Below are positions 49,941 through 59,894 of a stretch of DNA of 64,000 nucleotides, piece after piece. Both the position numbers and the translations under genes were made by a program. Under the pieces are notes generated by a model, which was given only the letters and a program-made list of their open reading frames with translations, searched no databases and had not been told where the DNA came from. Source of the stretch: Leuctra nigra. Its lineage: Eukaryota; Arthropoda; Insecta; Plecoptera; Leuctridae. Positions within the stretch are counted from its first letter, which is position 1. Every line of letters begins with the position of its first letter. The stretch lies in the NCBI GenBank assembly GCA_934045905.1, contig OW203769.1, positions 25,327,705 through 25,391,704 of the forward strand. Direction: 5' to 3'.

Positions 49941-50126
49941 CTAGTGACCCATTGATCTTGCTTTTAGCTTCGCGCTTTTCTCGCAGTCGCGCGTACTACA
50001 AGTGCAAGCGAATGACGAGAGAGTGCGTGCATGTCTAGGAGGGGATTGCTCGGGTTTTGCACGCGCTAGTTGTTGTAGGTTCTTCTTTCTTTTCCTTTTT
50101 GTTAGATGTGTTGTTATATCAAACAT
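49941..50126 (-). other. GC-richer island with short minus-strand frame, unrecognised
   Basis: A 61-codon minus-strand frame, Lys/Arg-rich at the start with Cys-x-Cys further on, lies in CpG-containing DNA (GCGCGTACTAC, TGCACGCGCTAG). A second frame (49,717-49,941) abuts it. No domain is identifiable. It may be a 5' exon or promoter-proximal DNA of an unseen gene rather than a protein. Confidence 0.25.
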
Positions 50127-50417
50127 TATTCTGATTTGTCCTTTTAACAGTATTTTATTATGATATCTTATTGGTTTATGGCTAACTTAGTTGCATTTGG
50201 TTATTTGTTTATTTCACAAGGTCATAACTATAATATATTATTACAAAAAAAGCTTGAATCATGAATCATAGAAATAAAATACTCCATGAGTTTTCCTTGC
50301 CTCCCTGAAAATGTCTTTAATTTATTTCACATATTGTATGAAGATTAAAGTTAGGTCTGAACTGGTAATTAATACTATAATTCGTCTAAATTTGTTACTA
50401 GTTCAAATTAGAAAATT

Positions 50418-50876
50418 ATGTGGTCTACTGATTGCTTTTTATCCTATTGCAGTTTCTTGGGTCTCCAGTTAATTGTCAGTTTGGATAATTTAATTATATT
50501 TCGGTACCTTTGGGTATTTTCGATCTTCTGTGCGACATCGGATGGTCCAGCCGCCTCCTCTTCTGCGCTGCATTTGGAAGAAGGCGATGTAACATTCATC
50601 CGAGACATCTCTTATTTGAAGTATTTGATGTTGGAAAATCAATCAGGTTTCGCCAAAGAGGCAGAAACGCATAGATGTGACACCGACCTAATTAAGTTAT
50701 TTATACCAAAATGCTATTTACATTTTAGAAATAAATTAAATTTTATTCATCTATACCTACTTCACCAAAATAATCTACCGAAATGTTTTTTCTCTGTTCT
50801 ATTTTTTTTAATGCAGAAGTTTATACCCATTTTTGAGGAAGGTAAGAATTTTCATCAGATGAAAATAATCCCTTAG
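50418..50876 (+). CDS. Hypothetical 152-codon frame; possible internal exon
   Basis: This is the longest frame in the window. The N-terminal third is hydrophobic, with one or two possible membrane segments. A middle part (about residues 40-95) is more polar and coded by less AT-rich DNA (GPAASSSALHLEEGDVTF). The C-terminus is again AT-driven. A plausible acceptor TTTTTATCCTATTGCAG precedes position 50,452, and a donor-like GAAG|GTAAGA lies near 50,840, so an in-frame exon of about 389 bases is conceivable. No family was recognised. Chance openness in AT-rich DNA remains more likely than not. Confidence 0.2.
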   Translation: MWSTDCFLSYCSFLGLQLIVSLDNLIIFRYLWVFSIFCATSDGPAASSSALHLEEGDVTFIRDISYLKYLMLENQSGFAKEAETHRCDTDLIKLFIPKCYLHFRNKLNFIHLYLLHQNNLPKCFFSVLFFLMQKFIPIFEEGKNFHQMKIIP

Positions 50877-51108
50877 CTTTGCGTAAACGATAATCATACT
50901 CCTCTATACCAAGGATTTCCACTTAATTTCCAACCTATCTTCGGTCTACCTTGAAAACGTTTATAAATACCACGGTTCGTTCGATTTTGCGCTCGAAAGT
51001 GCATCTTTCGCCGAGCTATGATTGTGCGCATGATTTTCCGTCAGCTCCGCGCGCAATTGCAACGATGCATCTAGACGTTATATGCACTTCCTCGTCATTA
51101 CGGAGACC

Positions 51109-51114
51109 TCAGTC
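51109..51114 (+). promoter_or_regulatory. Arthropod initiator-like TCAGTC
   Basis: TCAGTC, with +1 A at 51,111, fits the arthropod Inr and sits in a CpG-containing segment. An AGACC resembling a DPE occurs at +25 to +29, slightly closer than the usual +28 start. No TATA box was seen. It is suggestive only. Confidence 0.3.
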
Positions 51115-51352
51115 GCACAGAGCTGTGTAGCCACAGACCGGGAGGGGAGGATTAGAAAACGCCTTTCAATTAATCCCGTAGCTCTTTCACTTTTCTCAAA
51201 GTGATGAGGAGTTCTTATATGTAACGCAGATTTCAAGTTCATGGTCATTAGATTTGTTTGGCGTTTGTTTTGTGTGCGGTAAAACTTCAGCCAAAGTGGG
51301 TTGCTTTTTTAAATTTTTTATTTACGAGAATATGAAGCTCTTATCTGTTAGG
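51111..51352 (+). other. Candidate first exon with short 5' coding end
   Basis: If transcription starts at the Inr-like site, the leader reaches an ATG at 51,332 and codes MKLLSVR, then meets a strong donor, AGG|GTGAGTAC, at 51,353 in phase 0. A short, hydrophobic first-exon N-terminus before a long intron is common for secreted or membrane proteins in insects (general knowledge). No second exon was identified in the window. The preceding 350 bases are richer in CpG than the surroundings. Confidence 0.3.
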
Positions 51353-51359
51353 GTGAGTA

Positions 51360-53290
51360 CATTTTCATCACGGAAATTATGAGTAGTATATTTATTGGAT
51401 TATTGTTGGTAGTATTGTTATAAAAATATTACCATCTGGAAATTTGGATGTGTTGCCCAGAACTAACAAGATTATGATGTAGCATATGAATACAATTTTT
51501 GCAGAGTACATTTTTAACTCTGGTTTTACTATAGAGTTGCATGTGTGGTTTTTGCATGATGGTTGATATTTTGAAATGATGCGGGTTGTCTTGTTTTGTG
51601 ATGTGATGTGTTTTTAAGTGATATGGAATTAACGGTGAACGCAAAATTAATAAACAAATAAAAAAGTACGTCCCATTTTTAGGCAGACAATTTTTAAGAT
51701 TCACCGTCCGGCAATAATTTAAAATATCTGTGTTGAAAAATAGTAATTTTTTTTCGTGAATTTCAGTAGTAAATGTTTAGTTAGCTGCTACCAGGAAACA
51801 GAGAAAATGGCTGAAGTAGTGAAAACTAGTTCAGCAAATCGATATCGTCACCCACTGCCCCAATATGGCGTGAAACTATAATAAATCCTTTGCAATATTT
51901 CAAAATCAAATCAACATAATTCTTTTCGAAACAGATTCACATTTATATATGACAAATTATTTATTTGCCCCAAAAACATAGAAAAATAATTTTTGGAGCT
52001 TAAAAATGTTTGCTTTCTTTGGTGTCCTTCCTTACTTGCATTTGTTATTAGAGTAGGTATTTAAGTGCAAGGAACGAAGCCGAGAGCGGTGCATTTAGCC
52101 CGGCGATGCACTAGCTGCATACGGATTGCATCGGCCATGCAACTTGCGCCTAGGAGAAGTAGGTCAAGATTCAAGTTCAGATCGGTCTTGTATATGCCTG
52201 TCTAATGCGATGATAATGCTGCACGGCGTTACTATGCACTTGTTACTCATTAACTACTCGCAGGCGAAATATTATTTGGAATATTGGCAATTCAGTGTCG
52301 AAAGAAAACTGGGTGTATTTTCATAAATTAGCTTACGTCATTGGAAATGTACATTTTCCGAAGTAGACTTGCGCATGCGCTTATACGTAGTCAATAAATT
52401 TTAAAATTTTAATCAATGATGCCAGGTTAGGTATGCGATTGTAAGTTCTACATTCTTATTTCAGATGAATTGAAAATGATTTTAGTACTAACACATAATA
52501 TAAGAGTTATATACAAACATCGCTCTGCCGATGTTATAATAAAAAATCGTTATATATGTATGTAATTGTTATATGCAAGGCTCGATTGGGGGTGGCCCTC
52601 AGAATGTCTGATTTATTTTAGTTTCATGACAAAATGTATTATTAAAATTTAGAAAAGTGTGCATTAACCAAAAAAATATATATAGTTATAGTATATTTTT
52701 TAATGTTTATACCTCATTTTTTTTTTAATTGAAATAATTTAATAGATTTTTCATAACCAATAATTTTACAATCATCAGCGCCGGAACTTGGAACAATTAC
52801 GCCAACAGCGAAAATAAAACAAATCGTTCTGATCTCGTTTTAGACTATTATGATTTATATTTCGAAGTATTAGTTGAAATCCAAAGAGTTTCATTACCAT
52901 TTTTCTCTAATTTACCTGCCGACTTTTCAAAATATATTTACAATAATTACGAAATAAATAAATAAATAAATAAATTCAAATGCTTTTTCAAATGAGAATT
53001 GATGTTTTAATAGATAGTACTGTATAACCACAGACAAGTAAATATCCTTCGTACCCACTGCTTCAATCGCATCTAAATGCGGGATCTAGAATATTATTTT
53101 TACTGCGGAAATGGTATTATATAATTATATTATGTTTTTGTTTATGACCACCAAGTTTTAATTTCTTATACTCAAATTTGTTTTAAGTTTCATAAGTTTT
53201 GCACAAACTTTTTATTTAATTTAAACATGCTCTGGATACTGGGGGTAGACAAGTCATATTATTATCTAGTCAGACTTGCTGGGCTTATGA
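51360..53290. other. Stretch without recognised genes
   Basis: Mostly AT-rich. A more balanced patch at 52,070-52,160 has several GCAT repeats (GATGCACTAGCTGCATACGG and similar) but no recognised function. An (AAAT)n microsatellite lies at about 52,955-52,976. Confidence 0.4.
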
Positions 53291-53292
53291 TG

Positions 53293-53639
53293 CTAAGTCT
53301 CTGCCGAATCCTCTACCCCTTTTTCATCTAGCATCATAATAAAACCATTCCAAATTGTTGCTATCTTCCAAATGCACCGTTCCATTCCAGCCATCAAGTC
53401 TACCACTTTTGCACTCACATCTTCAATCAAATTAAACCTTTTAGGCCTTTCATCTCAACTTCACTTTCGTAATAAACATTAATTGCATCAAGCACTTGTC
53501 TGGCCATTCTTCCAATATCCATTAATTTCTTGTTTCCAAACCACCTCAATCTCTCCCTCCCCAACTTGATCCTAAACTTTCCATCTCTCCAGGAAATGAT
53601 TTCTTGTTGGTGATTTATATTTTCTGTATTACCTGACAC
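53293..53639 (-). pseudogene. Unrecognised coding-like remnant in two frames
   Basis: On the minus strand, about 70 codons from 53,639 (ISWRDGKFRIKLGRERLRWF and onward, to EVEMKGLK) run to a stop at 53,427. A second, overlapping frame then continues from about 53,455 to a stop at 53,293, with IEDVSAKVVDLMAGMERC and IWKIATIWNGFIMM. Both parts have balanced, charged, amphipathic composition unlike the AT-driven frames around. The change of frame within a short AAAAGG run suggests one ancestral protein of at least 115 residues broken by a one-base shift. I do not recognise the family. It could be a decayed host exon, a mobile-element protein or a captured gene. Confidence 0.45.
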
Positions 53640-53902
53640 GATATATTGTTTTTAAAACATGTTTCAATAGTACAATAATTCTTACAAATTATAATCAATA
53701 AATTAATTTGATAAGAAGCAATATGATTTAAAAAAAAACTTATTGTTAACAATATTTTGATTAATTTTCCATGTGCTCGTGAAAATAATTTGACATTATA
53801 CTTGAAAAAGTTTTATAAGTGTATTACGACACCGAAATATTTTTTATAGCGGTTGTGATCGAAAATAGCAAAGGAAACATTAAATTTAACAGCTAGAACG
53901 TA

Positions 53903-54102
53903 CACTCGCTAAAACATAAAACGGCAAGTGAATAAATTTGAATGACAGGTGGGGTTATTTGAAAATAGATATAATTAGCAATGAAATGAGGACTCGTCTA
54001 TTAAAGCTAGATGATGAGTTGGCATCTAGACTACTTCTGTGTGATCTAATCGTTTTAAGACGATCCAATTATTTCAAATACCATTTTATGTTTTGTCGAG
54101 TG
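53903..54102 (-). mobile_element. 200-bp mariner-type MITE (family copy 4)
   Basis: The termini CACTCGCTAAAACATAAAAC and, inverted, CACTCGACAAAACATAAAAT pair well over the first 24 bp and weakly further in. The left flank is TA and the right AA, so the target copy has mutated. Read on the minus strand, its interior (CTCATCATCTAG, then CTCATTTCATT) aligns with copy 2 at equal distance from the end, so it is the same family in the opposite orientation. A 72-codon frame inside it is incidental. Confidence 0.75.
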
Positions 54103-54109
54103 AACTTAA

Positions 54110-56330
54110 AAACATTTTTACAATATATATACACCCCTATCTCATTTTATATGTAGTTCAAAGTACCTACAAATATTCTTCAAATAAGTTTATAATAATA
54201 AGTTATACACAAGGCATTTGGGACGATTGTTTGAGAACGTTTCGACGTTTCGAAGGACTCCTCCCTTCCTAATAAGTTATACTTAATACTCTGTTGAGAA
54301 ACCATCCCATTGTAGTTGAAGTAAGAAGACTTCCAGGGCAGATTGTAATTATAAGTACTCAAAGAGAGCAGATTAAAAATGCTTTTTCTTCCGATTTGAG
54401 CAATAAGTTAATAACCCTTTTTAGAATCATGAAAAAACGATCATTCAGAAATGAGTAATTACCAAAAATATCAGAAGTAATGAAAAATTGCATTCACTCT
54501 CCTCCGAAAAAGTTAAAAACAATGTAGGTTTTTCGATCTTTGGAGTATTCCAGAGGGGGGGAAATCACCCCCCTCCCCTGAAGACGCCCATGCAAAATAA
54601 GAAAACCATTACTAAAACCAGTGGAATTGCTTGTAATACTAGAAAAAACCTATAGTTAAAATATAAAAAACGTCCCGTAAAATATGAAAAAGTGACCTAT
54701 TAATTTAAAAAAGCAGGCACGCCATCCCCTCCCACCGGCTTCACCCCCCTTTGGTGGGCCAGTCCACCTCTAGGCTCAATCAACATTATCGGAACAAATT
54801 AAGGAATCAGTTGTCAGGTATGTGTACTTTAAATAAATATTACGACCTACGAATAAACGTCAACAATTTAGCAGAAATTGCTCCAGATAACTATACGTAG
54901 CAACATTCACACTTGAATATTAACCGCAATACTGATTGTAAACTCCATCTATGTGCCTTGCTTGATCATGGCTTCTCGATTATAGAAGGCTTTAAAATCC
55001 ACAGCTCCTTTGATCCAACAATGAATTATAAACAATTTTAAAATCTTGATTCGAAGTATTAGTTTTCTCTCAATTTCGACGGCGAGCGGTTCTATTTCAC
55101 TTTTTCTCCTGTAATTTCCAAGAATACTGCAGTAAAAAGTGTATTTGAAACTAAACTTATAATATGATGTTACCACTTTTATGCCAACGAACAGCAAAAG
55201 CAAATAATGATGTATTCCTATTTTATTCCTATTTTATTTTTTATTACATCTTCTGGTGTTTTAGTTATTCGGTGAGGCATGATTAAAAGTTATTTGGTGA
55301 GGAGGACGTGCCCGTGAAGAACGATTCTAAGGATGAATTTGGGGATGATAAAATGTAGAGCTCATTGAAGGGTCATGGCTTATTATTAAATCCTCCACAT
55401 AATTTTATTTCCCGGAAAGAACTTAAGATCAGTATCATGCGTGCGGTAAACAAACCCTAACCTTTTTGTTTAGGGTAGCAATTTTAAAAATTACAACATT
55501 TATTTATGAGAATTGACATTGCACTGAACATAAATCCGTGAACAGTTTCACATTGCAATTATTGATCATGGCACAACAGCACAAACAGTTTAATTAAAAG
55601 TAATCGACAATATTATTTTTGTACTTGAAATAAAATCTCATGATCATATTTAAATTTGCCGAACCGGAACCGATTACCACTAATTTCTAATTACCAATTA
55701 CCAATAATTTATGTACCTCAGAGGAAGATGGACAGAAGTCCATTTTCTTTATTTTGCGTTGCACGAAATGATGTAAGAAACAAATAAAGATATTATATTG
55801 AAGTTTCCTCTTACATACTGACTCATGTCCAGGACATACTGCCTTCTACCTCTGACCATTTGCACCCTATCATCGACTATATTATTGCCATGCACCCCCC
55901 CCCCCCCCATCCCCCGCCGCCAACATCTACCAACAGAGAGTTACCTGAGGCGATAGCATTATGTAAATGTACAAGTCCATAGGTACTAAGTTGTTGAAGA
56001 ATAATGCGGATTTATTTGGTGATCTTAAATCAATACGTCAATACAATAACCACAAATAAATAATAGTCACTATTAATATTGAACAATAATTAATATTACT
56101 GAGTAATTTGTCCTCCAGTTAAAATTACGTTTCAAATTTTCTTGAAGTAGCCAAACAATCGTCTAATATAAGCTTTCCAAAACTAAAATGTACCTTCATG
56201 TCAACATGCACATTTGTATATTGTCCTAATACGAATTTTAATTTAAAATTTCACTAACCTATGCACTTTGATGGATTGCTAAAATATTTTTTCTTAGGCT
56301 GCTCTGAGGTTGTTTATGTCCCGTTTCTGA
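54110..56330. other. AT-rich stretch without recognised genes
   Basis: No known gene. Around 54,555-54,600 a GGGGGGGAAATCACCCCCCT palindromic block precedes CCCTGAAGACGCCCATGC, probably a repeat fragment. A C14 run lies at 55,895-55,908. Confidence 0.4.
55895..55908 (+). repeat. Homopolymer C14
   Basis: Fourteen C, followed by ATCCCCCGCCGCC. Confidence 0.9.
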
Positions 56331-56338
56331 GTTTTCCC

Positions 56339-56377
56339 CAAGGTGTCTATAGAAAATCAACTTCTATAGACACCTTG
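56339..56377. repeat. Perfect 16-bp hairpin
   Basis: CAAGGTGTCTATAGAA (56,339-56,354) and TTCTATAGACACCTTG (56,362-56,377) are exact complements around a 7-nt loop. No relative was seen elsewhere in the window. Confidence 0.75.
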
Positions 56378-56727
56378 TGTTAAGCCAAAGTAACAGTAGT
56401 GAAGTGTGAATTTTGTTTTTAGAACTCTCTTATGAAATTTGGATTACATATATAAACCGTAATTATGTCAGTTTTTATTGCCCAAACAAAATCATTAATT
56501 TTTCCTACTGGTGTGATAACAACCAAATGAAATAAATTTTTGTTTTTAACAGAATCAAACCAACATTTATTTACATGACTAATGAGTACTGGATGTACTT
56601 AATCTAAAATGTAGAGTACATTTATGAATAATACGTGATCTAATTTGTATTTATTTTAATCATGTATTGCTTAATTACCTAGTCTAATATCGTTAAAACC
56701 CACAGTTTCCACGAGGAAAAGCATATC

Positions 56728-56740
56728 AGTTCAATGAACT
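56728..56740. promoter_or_regulatory. Palindromic EcR/USP IR1 consensus match
   Basis: AGTTCAATGAACT is a perfect inverted repeat with one central base and fits RGKTCANTGAMCY throughout. It lies just upstream of a G/C-rich repeat and no gene was recognised nearby. Confidence 0.35.
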
Positions 56741-56761
56741 CAGCCTAAAACCGTTTCCCGC

Positions 56762-57080
56762 CAGACACTTTCATTTATCAGACCTCGAGGGGGGGTGGGG
56801 GTGGGGGGGGGGTCGCCGGGGGGGAGAAGGGGGAGGATTGTTGAATCGATCTAGTGAGGGGGTTATGCGTGCCGCATTGGGGTAGGTCGTTGCACTATCA
56901 GATAGGCCCGTCTCCTTTCTACCCCCCTTCTGTCCGCCGCCTCCGCCCCCCATCACCAAACCCAAAATATTCCAGACCTACCCTAACACTTCCATCCCCT
57001 CCAGGCCTCTCACTGTCTCGACTTTCCACCCCCCGCTGCCAGCCGCCCCCCAACCAAAAATAATATCCCGACCTACCCCA
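56762..57080 (+). repeat. G/C-rich dispersed repeat, copy 1
   Basis: It starts with ACACTTTCATTT, then a G-rich stretch (56,789-56,834), then ATCGATCTAGTGAGGGGGTT, GCCGCATTGGGGTAGGTCG and a C-rich part. The same order occurs at 61,085-61,320. Pro- and Gly-rich frames on both strands are by-products of composition. The G-rich part has several runs of at least four G and could form a quadruplex. Confidence 0.6.
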
Positions 57081-57360
57081 CATACCCCTTTCTACTGTTA
57101 AGCTAGCAGGTTGATTCTGTGTTTTCTCCGAAAACAAAAATTTTAAAAAATCTGAAAAGTGTTAGTGTTTTCTTTTATGCAGAACGCGAGGACCTATTGG
57201 TGAGCCATAATTTACATACGTCAACAAGCTGTCGCATGTTGTAGTGAATGCATGCAATTAAGCATTAATGACACCTAATCTCCACCCCTTTAACCTAATT
57301 ATGTGCAAACGCATAAACTAGAGCGGTAAACGTATTGCAGTATAGTATTAGAGTTGTATT

Positions 57361-57848
57361 GTAGTACGTACCTATTCTGTTTTAACAATGTTGGAATTGT
57401 AAACAATTGTTTATGAATGTGTGTGTTTGTAATGAACTATGTGATAATAACATAATTTATTACCTACTAATAACGAGGTAATGTTTTCATATTATAGTGA
57501 AGTGTTGTATTGCATAAACGCATAAGGAATAAAAAATCTTTTGTAGATTTTTTAAAATAATAAAAAAATGCTTCCGCATTGCATTTAAGAAAAATCATAT
57601 TTTTCTTAAATGTTGTAGTACGTTCCAATTCTTTTTTAACAATGTTGGAATTGTTAACAATTGTTTATGAATGTGTGTGTGTTTGAAATATGTAATAAAA
57701 TAATTTATTACAAATAACGAGTTAATGTTTTCATAGTGAAGTGTATAGTATCGCATAGACGCATAAAAATAATAATATTACTTTTGTAGATTATAATTCC
57801 GATATGACCATGCTTCCGCATTGCATTTAAGAAAAATCATATTTTTCG
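57361..57848 (+). repeat. 253-bp tandem duplication (two units)
   Basis: Unit 1 (57,361-57,606) and unit 2 (57,614-57,848) both begin GTAGTACGT, then TTTTAACAATGTTGGAATTG, GTTTATGAATGTGTGTG, AATGTTTTCATA and GTGAAGTGT. Both end TGCTTCCGCATTGCATTTAA, then GAAAAATCATATTTTTC. Small indels separate them. No third unit or known satellite was recognised. Confidence 0.85.
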
Positions 57849-58180
57849 AATTTGTCAATCGATAAATACAGCTGTGCTTGGCAGCGTCGAGCTAACGCCC
57901 GGTTAGTTTCACAGATGTACATGATTGATAAGATTTATTATCGTAGTATCAAAAAATTCAGAAAAAAAATATGAATTTTAGAAGTGATTTAAGACGTACA
58001 TCTTTCGTAGCATAAATTAAACATAACATCTAAAACTCATGAATGCACATGTGCTCTTTGGGCAAGACTTGCTAATTGATGTTTCACTTCACACAAAAAC
58101 GATCGAAACGCATTTTTTGACGACGGAAACGAAGCCTTTGCCAAATTCCCTGGCGCATGTGCCCCGTGCGATCGCGGCGT

Positions 58181-58199
58181 GGGGGGGGGGGGGGGGGGG
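58181..58199 (+). repeat. Homopolymer G19
   Basis: Nineteen G in the context GCGGCGT...ACAAAATCG. Gly- and Pro-rich frames on both strands at this point arise from the run. Confidence 0.9.
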
Positions 58200-58580
58200 A
58201 CAAAATCGCTACTAGGAAGTGCATTCGTTGCGATGCGACCTTGCACTATGTGCATGTCTTGCGTTATTGGTTTCTATTTTCTTAAATTAGCCCGAGTTGT
58301 TACATGCGTTGCATCAGTGACATGCCAAGAAACCTTCACTGCTGCGAGATTATACACACTCTCTGTGTTCAAAATACATTTTAACAATATTTCTCTATTC
58401 CGAAGAAGTATTTACCTACAAAAAATTTTATTGGAAGTTTTAATATATTTTACTAAAGTAGGTGCCTACCTATCATTAAAAAATATCGCTCAATTGTTTT
58501 ATTAAAATATTAATATAAATATAATTTGTGAAATATGGTTTTTACTGATTCTGCAGTTAGGTGAATGTTAAAAATTACCA

Positions 58581-58708
58581 ACTGCAATATGTAAAGATTT
58601 TCCTCGAGTGGGACTCGAACCCACTATACTGTTGGTAGAGCATCTGACTGGATATCGGAAGGTCGTGGGTTCGAGTCCCACTCGAGGAAAATCTTTTCAT
58701 ATTGCAGT
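58581..58708 (+). repeat. Palindromic tRNA pseudogene
   Basis: The right half is a tRNA from the D loop onward: TTGGTAGAGC, an anticodon stem TCTGA/TCGGA with loop CTGGATA, then the T arm GTGGGTTCGAGTCCCAC and acceptor strand TCGAGGA. Instead of a normal 5' part, the left side (58,581-58,624) is an inverted copy of the T arm, acceptor and 3' trailer (58,665-58,708), with one mismatch over 44 bases. Because a tRNA's own 5' acceptor strand (TCCTCGA) equals the inverted 3' strand, the A box and 5' D arm have been replaced. The variable loop is short, so the GGA in the loop is not a serine tRNA feature. It is non-functional. It could be a SINE-derived or template-switch product. Confidence 0.85.
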
Positions 58709-59103
58709 TTGTATTTATTAATAAATATTATTGTTGACATGATTCCTAGGGGATTTTGCTTCACTGAACCCACGTCGTGTTGCTAATTGCCGATTATTGA
58801 CAATATTGTTATACCTTTTGTACAATCGATGTAGCCTAGTAATGAGCAACACATTAAATTTAAATAAAACTAATAGTCACTACTCGCGCGGAATCTCCGA
58901 AATTTTTAAATTAAATGTTGTTTCACGTGAGAATGCCTATTTAGTGTGTTTTCTTTATTTATAAAAGGTATTCATACACAAGATGGTATTATAACAAAAT
59001 ACATGAATTTTGGGAACATCATTGAAAATGGTAATGACAAAATTTTATTAATTAGCTATTTTCATTAAATAATGAAAGACGAGATACTGAAATGAAGAGT
59101 AAA

Positions 59104-59111
59104 TATGAAAT
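59104..59111 (+). repeat. 8-bp target duplication, left copy
   Basis: TATGAAAT abuts the left end of the hAT-type MITE and is repeated exactly at 59,883-59,890. Confidence 0.9.
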
Positions 59112-59882
59112 TAGGGATGGAGCGAACCTGGATTTTGATATCGACTATCGATATCATTTATATATCGATATTTATCGATATATCGATATCGCGATATATC
59201 GATATATTGAAATATTGAAATATCGAATTATCGATATATTGAAGTATCGATATATTGAAATATCGATATATTGAAATATCGATATATTGAAATATCGAAA
59301 TATCGAAATATTGAAATATCGAAATATCGATATATTGAAATATCGAAATATTGATATATGACAATATTATATTTCGATGTAGGTATGGAAATATTGATAT
59401 ATCGCATAAATGCCTTAAATTGCTCCTAAAACTGATAGGAAATTCAAAAGAAAATTTAAATAGAAATAACACAGCCGTTCCAAAATATAGGGTCACCGGC
59501 CAGATAAGAAAGAAATGTGAATAATCTGAGAAATTGTCCTAAAATCTGATAAACGCTGCACTGCAAATATGAATTATTTTGCCATTGTAGGTATAAACTT
59601 CAATTAAGAATATAGTTGTATCATACGGTAACGCTTCGATATATCGATATTTCAATATATCGATATTTTAATATTTCGATATTTCGATATTTCAATATTT
59701 CAATATTTCAATATATCGATATTTCAATATTTTGATATTTCGATATTTCAATATATCGATATTTCAATATTTCGATATATCGATATTTCAATATATCGAT
59801 ATTCAATATATTCAGGTATCGATATTTCGATATTTATTTGATATCGATATATATCGATATATCGATATTTTCTCCATCCCTA
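59112..59882. mobile_element. 771-bp hAT-type MITE with TATCGATA arrays
   Basis: The termini TAGGGATGGAG and CTCCATCCCTA are perfect 11-bp inverted repeats, flanked by an 8-bp duplication, the hallmark of hAT transposition. Just inside each end lies an array of TATCGATA, ATATTGAAATATCGA and variants (59,139-59,357 and 59,637-59,874). The two arrays are inverted relative to each other and hold roughly ten TATCGATA octamers each. The centre, about 59,360-59,630, is unique AT-rich DNA without a transposase. Frames of 60 and 112 codons across the arrays encode only Ile/Asp/Tyr/Ser repeats and are not genes. hAT transposases bind short subterminal repeats, so the arrays may be amplified binding sites. 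Confidence 0.92.
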
Positions 59883-59890
59883 TATGAAAT
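59883..59890 (+). repeat. 8-bp target duplication, right copy
   Basis: An exact TATGAAAT copy at the right edge of the hAT-type MITE. Confidence 0.9.
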
Positions 59891-59894
59891 ACTT

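Noticed and set aside
56771..58255. Proline- and glycine-rich frames on both strands around 56.8-57.1 and 58.0-58.5 kb
   Set aside because: They arise from G/C homopolymers and G-rich repeats, and the same stretch is open on both strands.
59092..59496. 60- and 112-codon frames rich in Ile, Asp, Tyr and Ser
   Set aside because: They are translations of the TATCGATA-type simple repeat in the hAT MITE.
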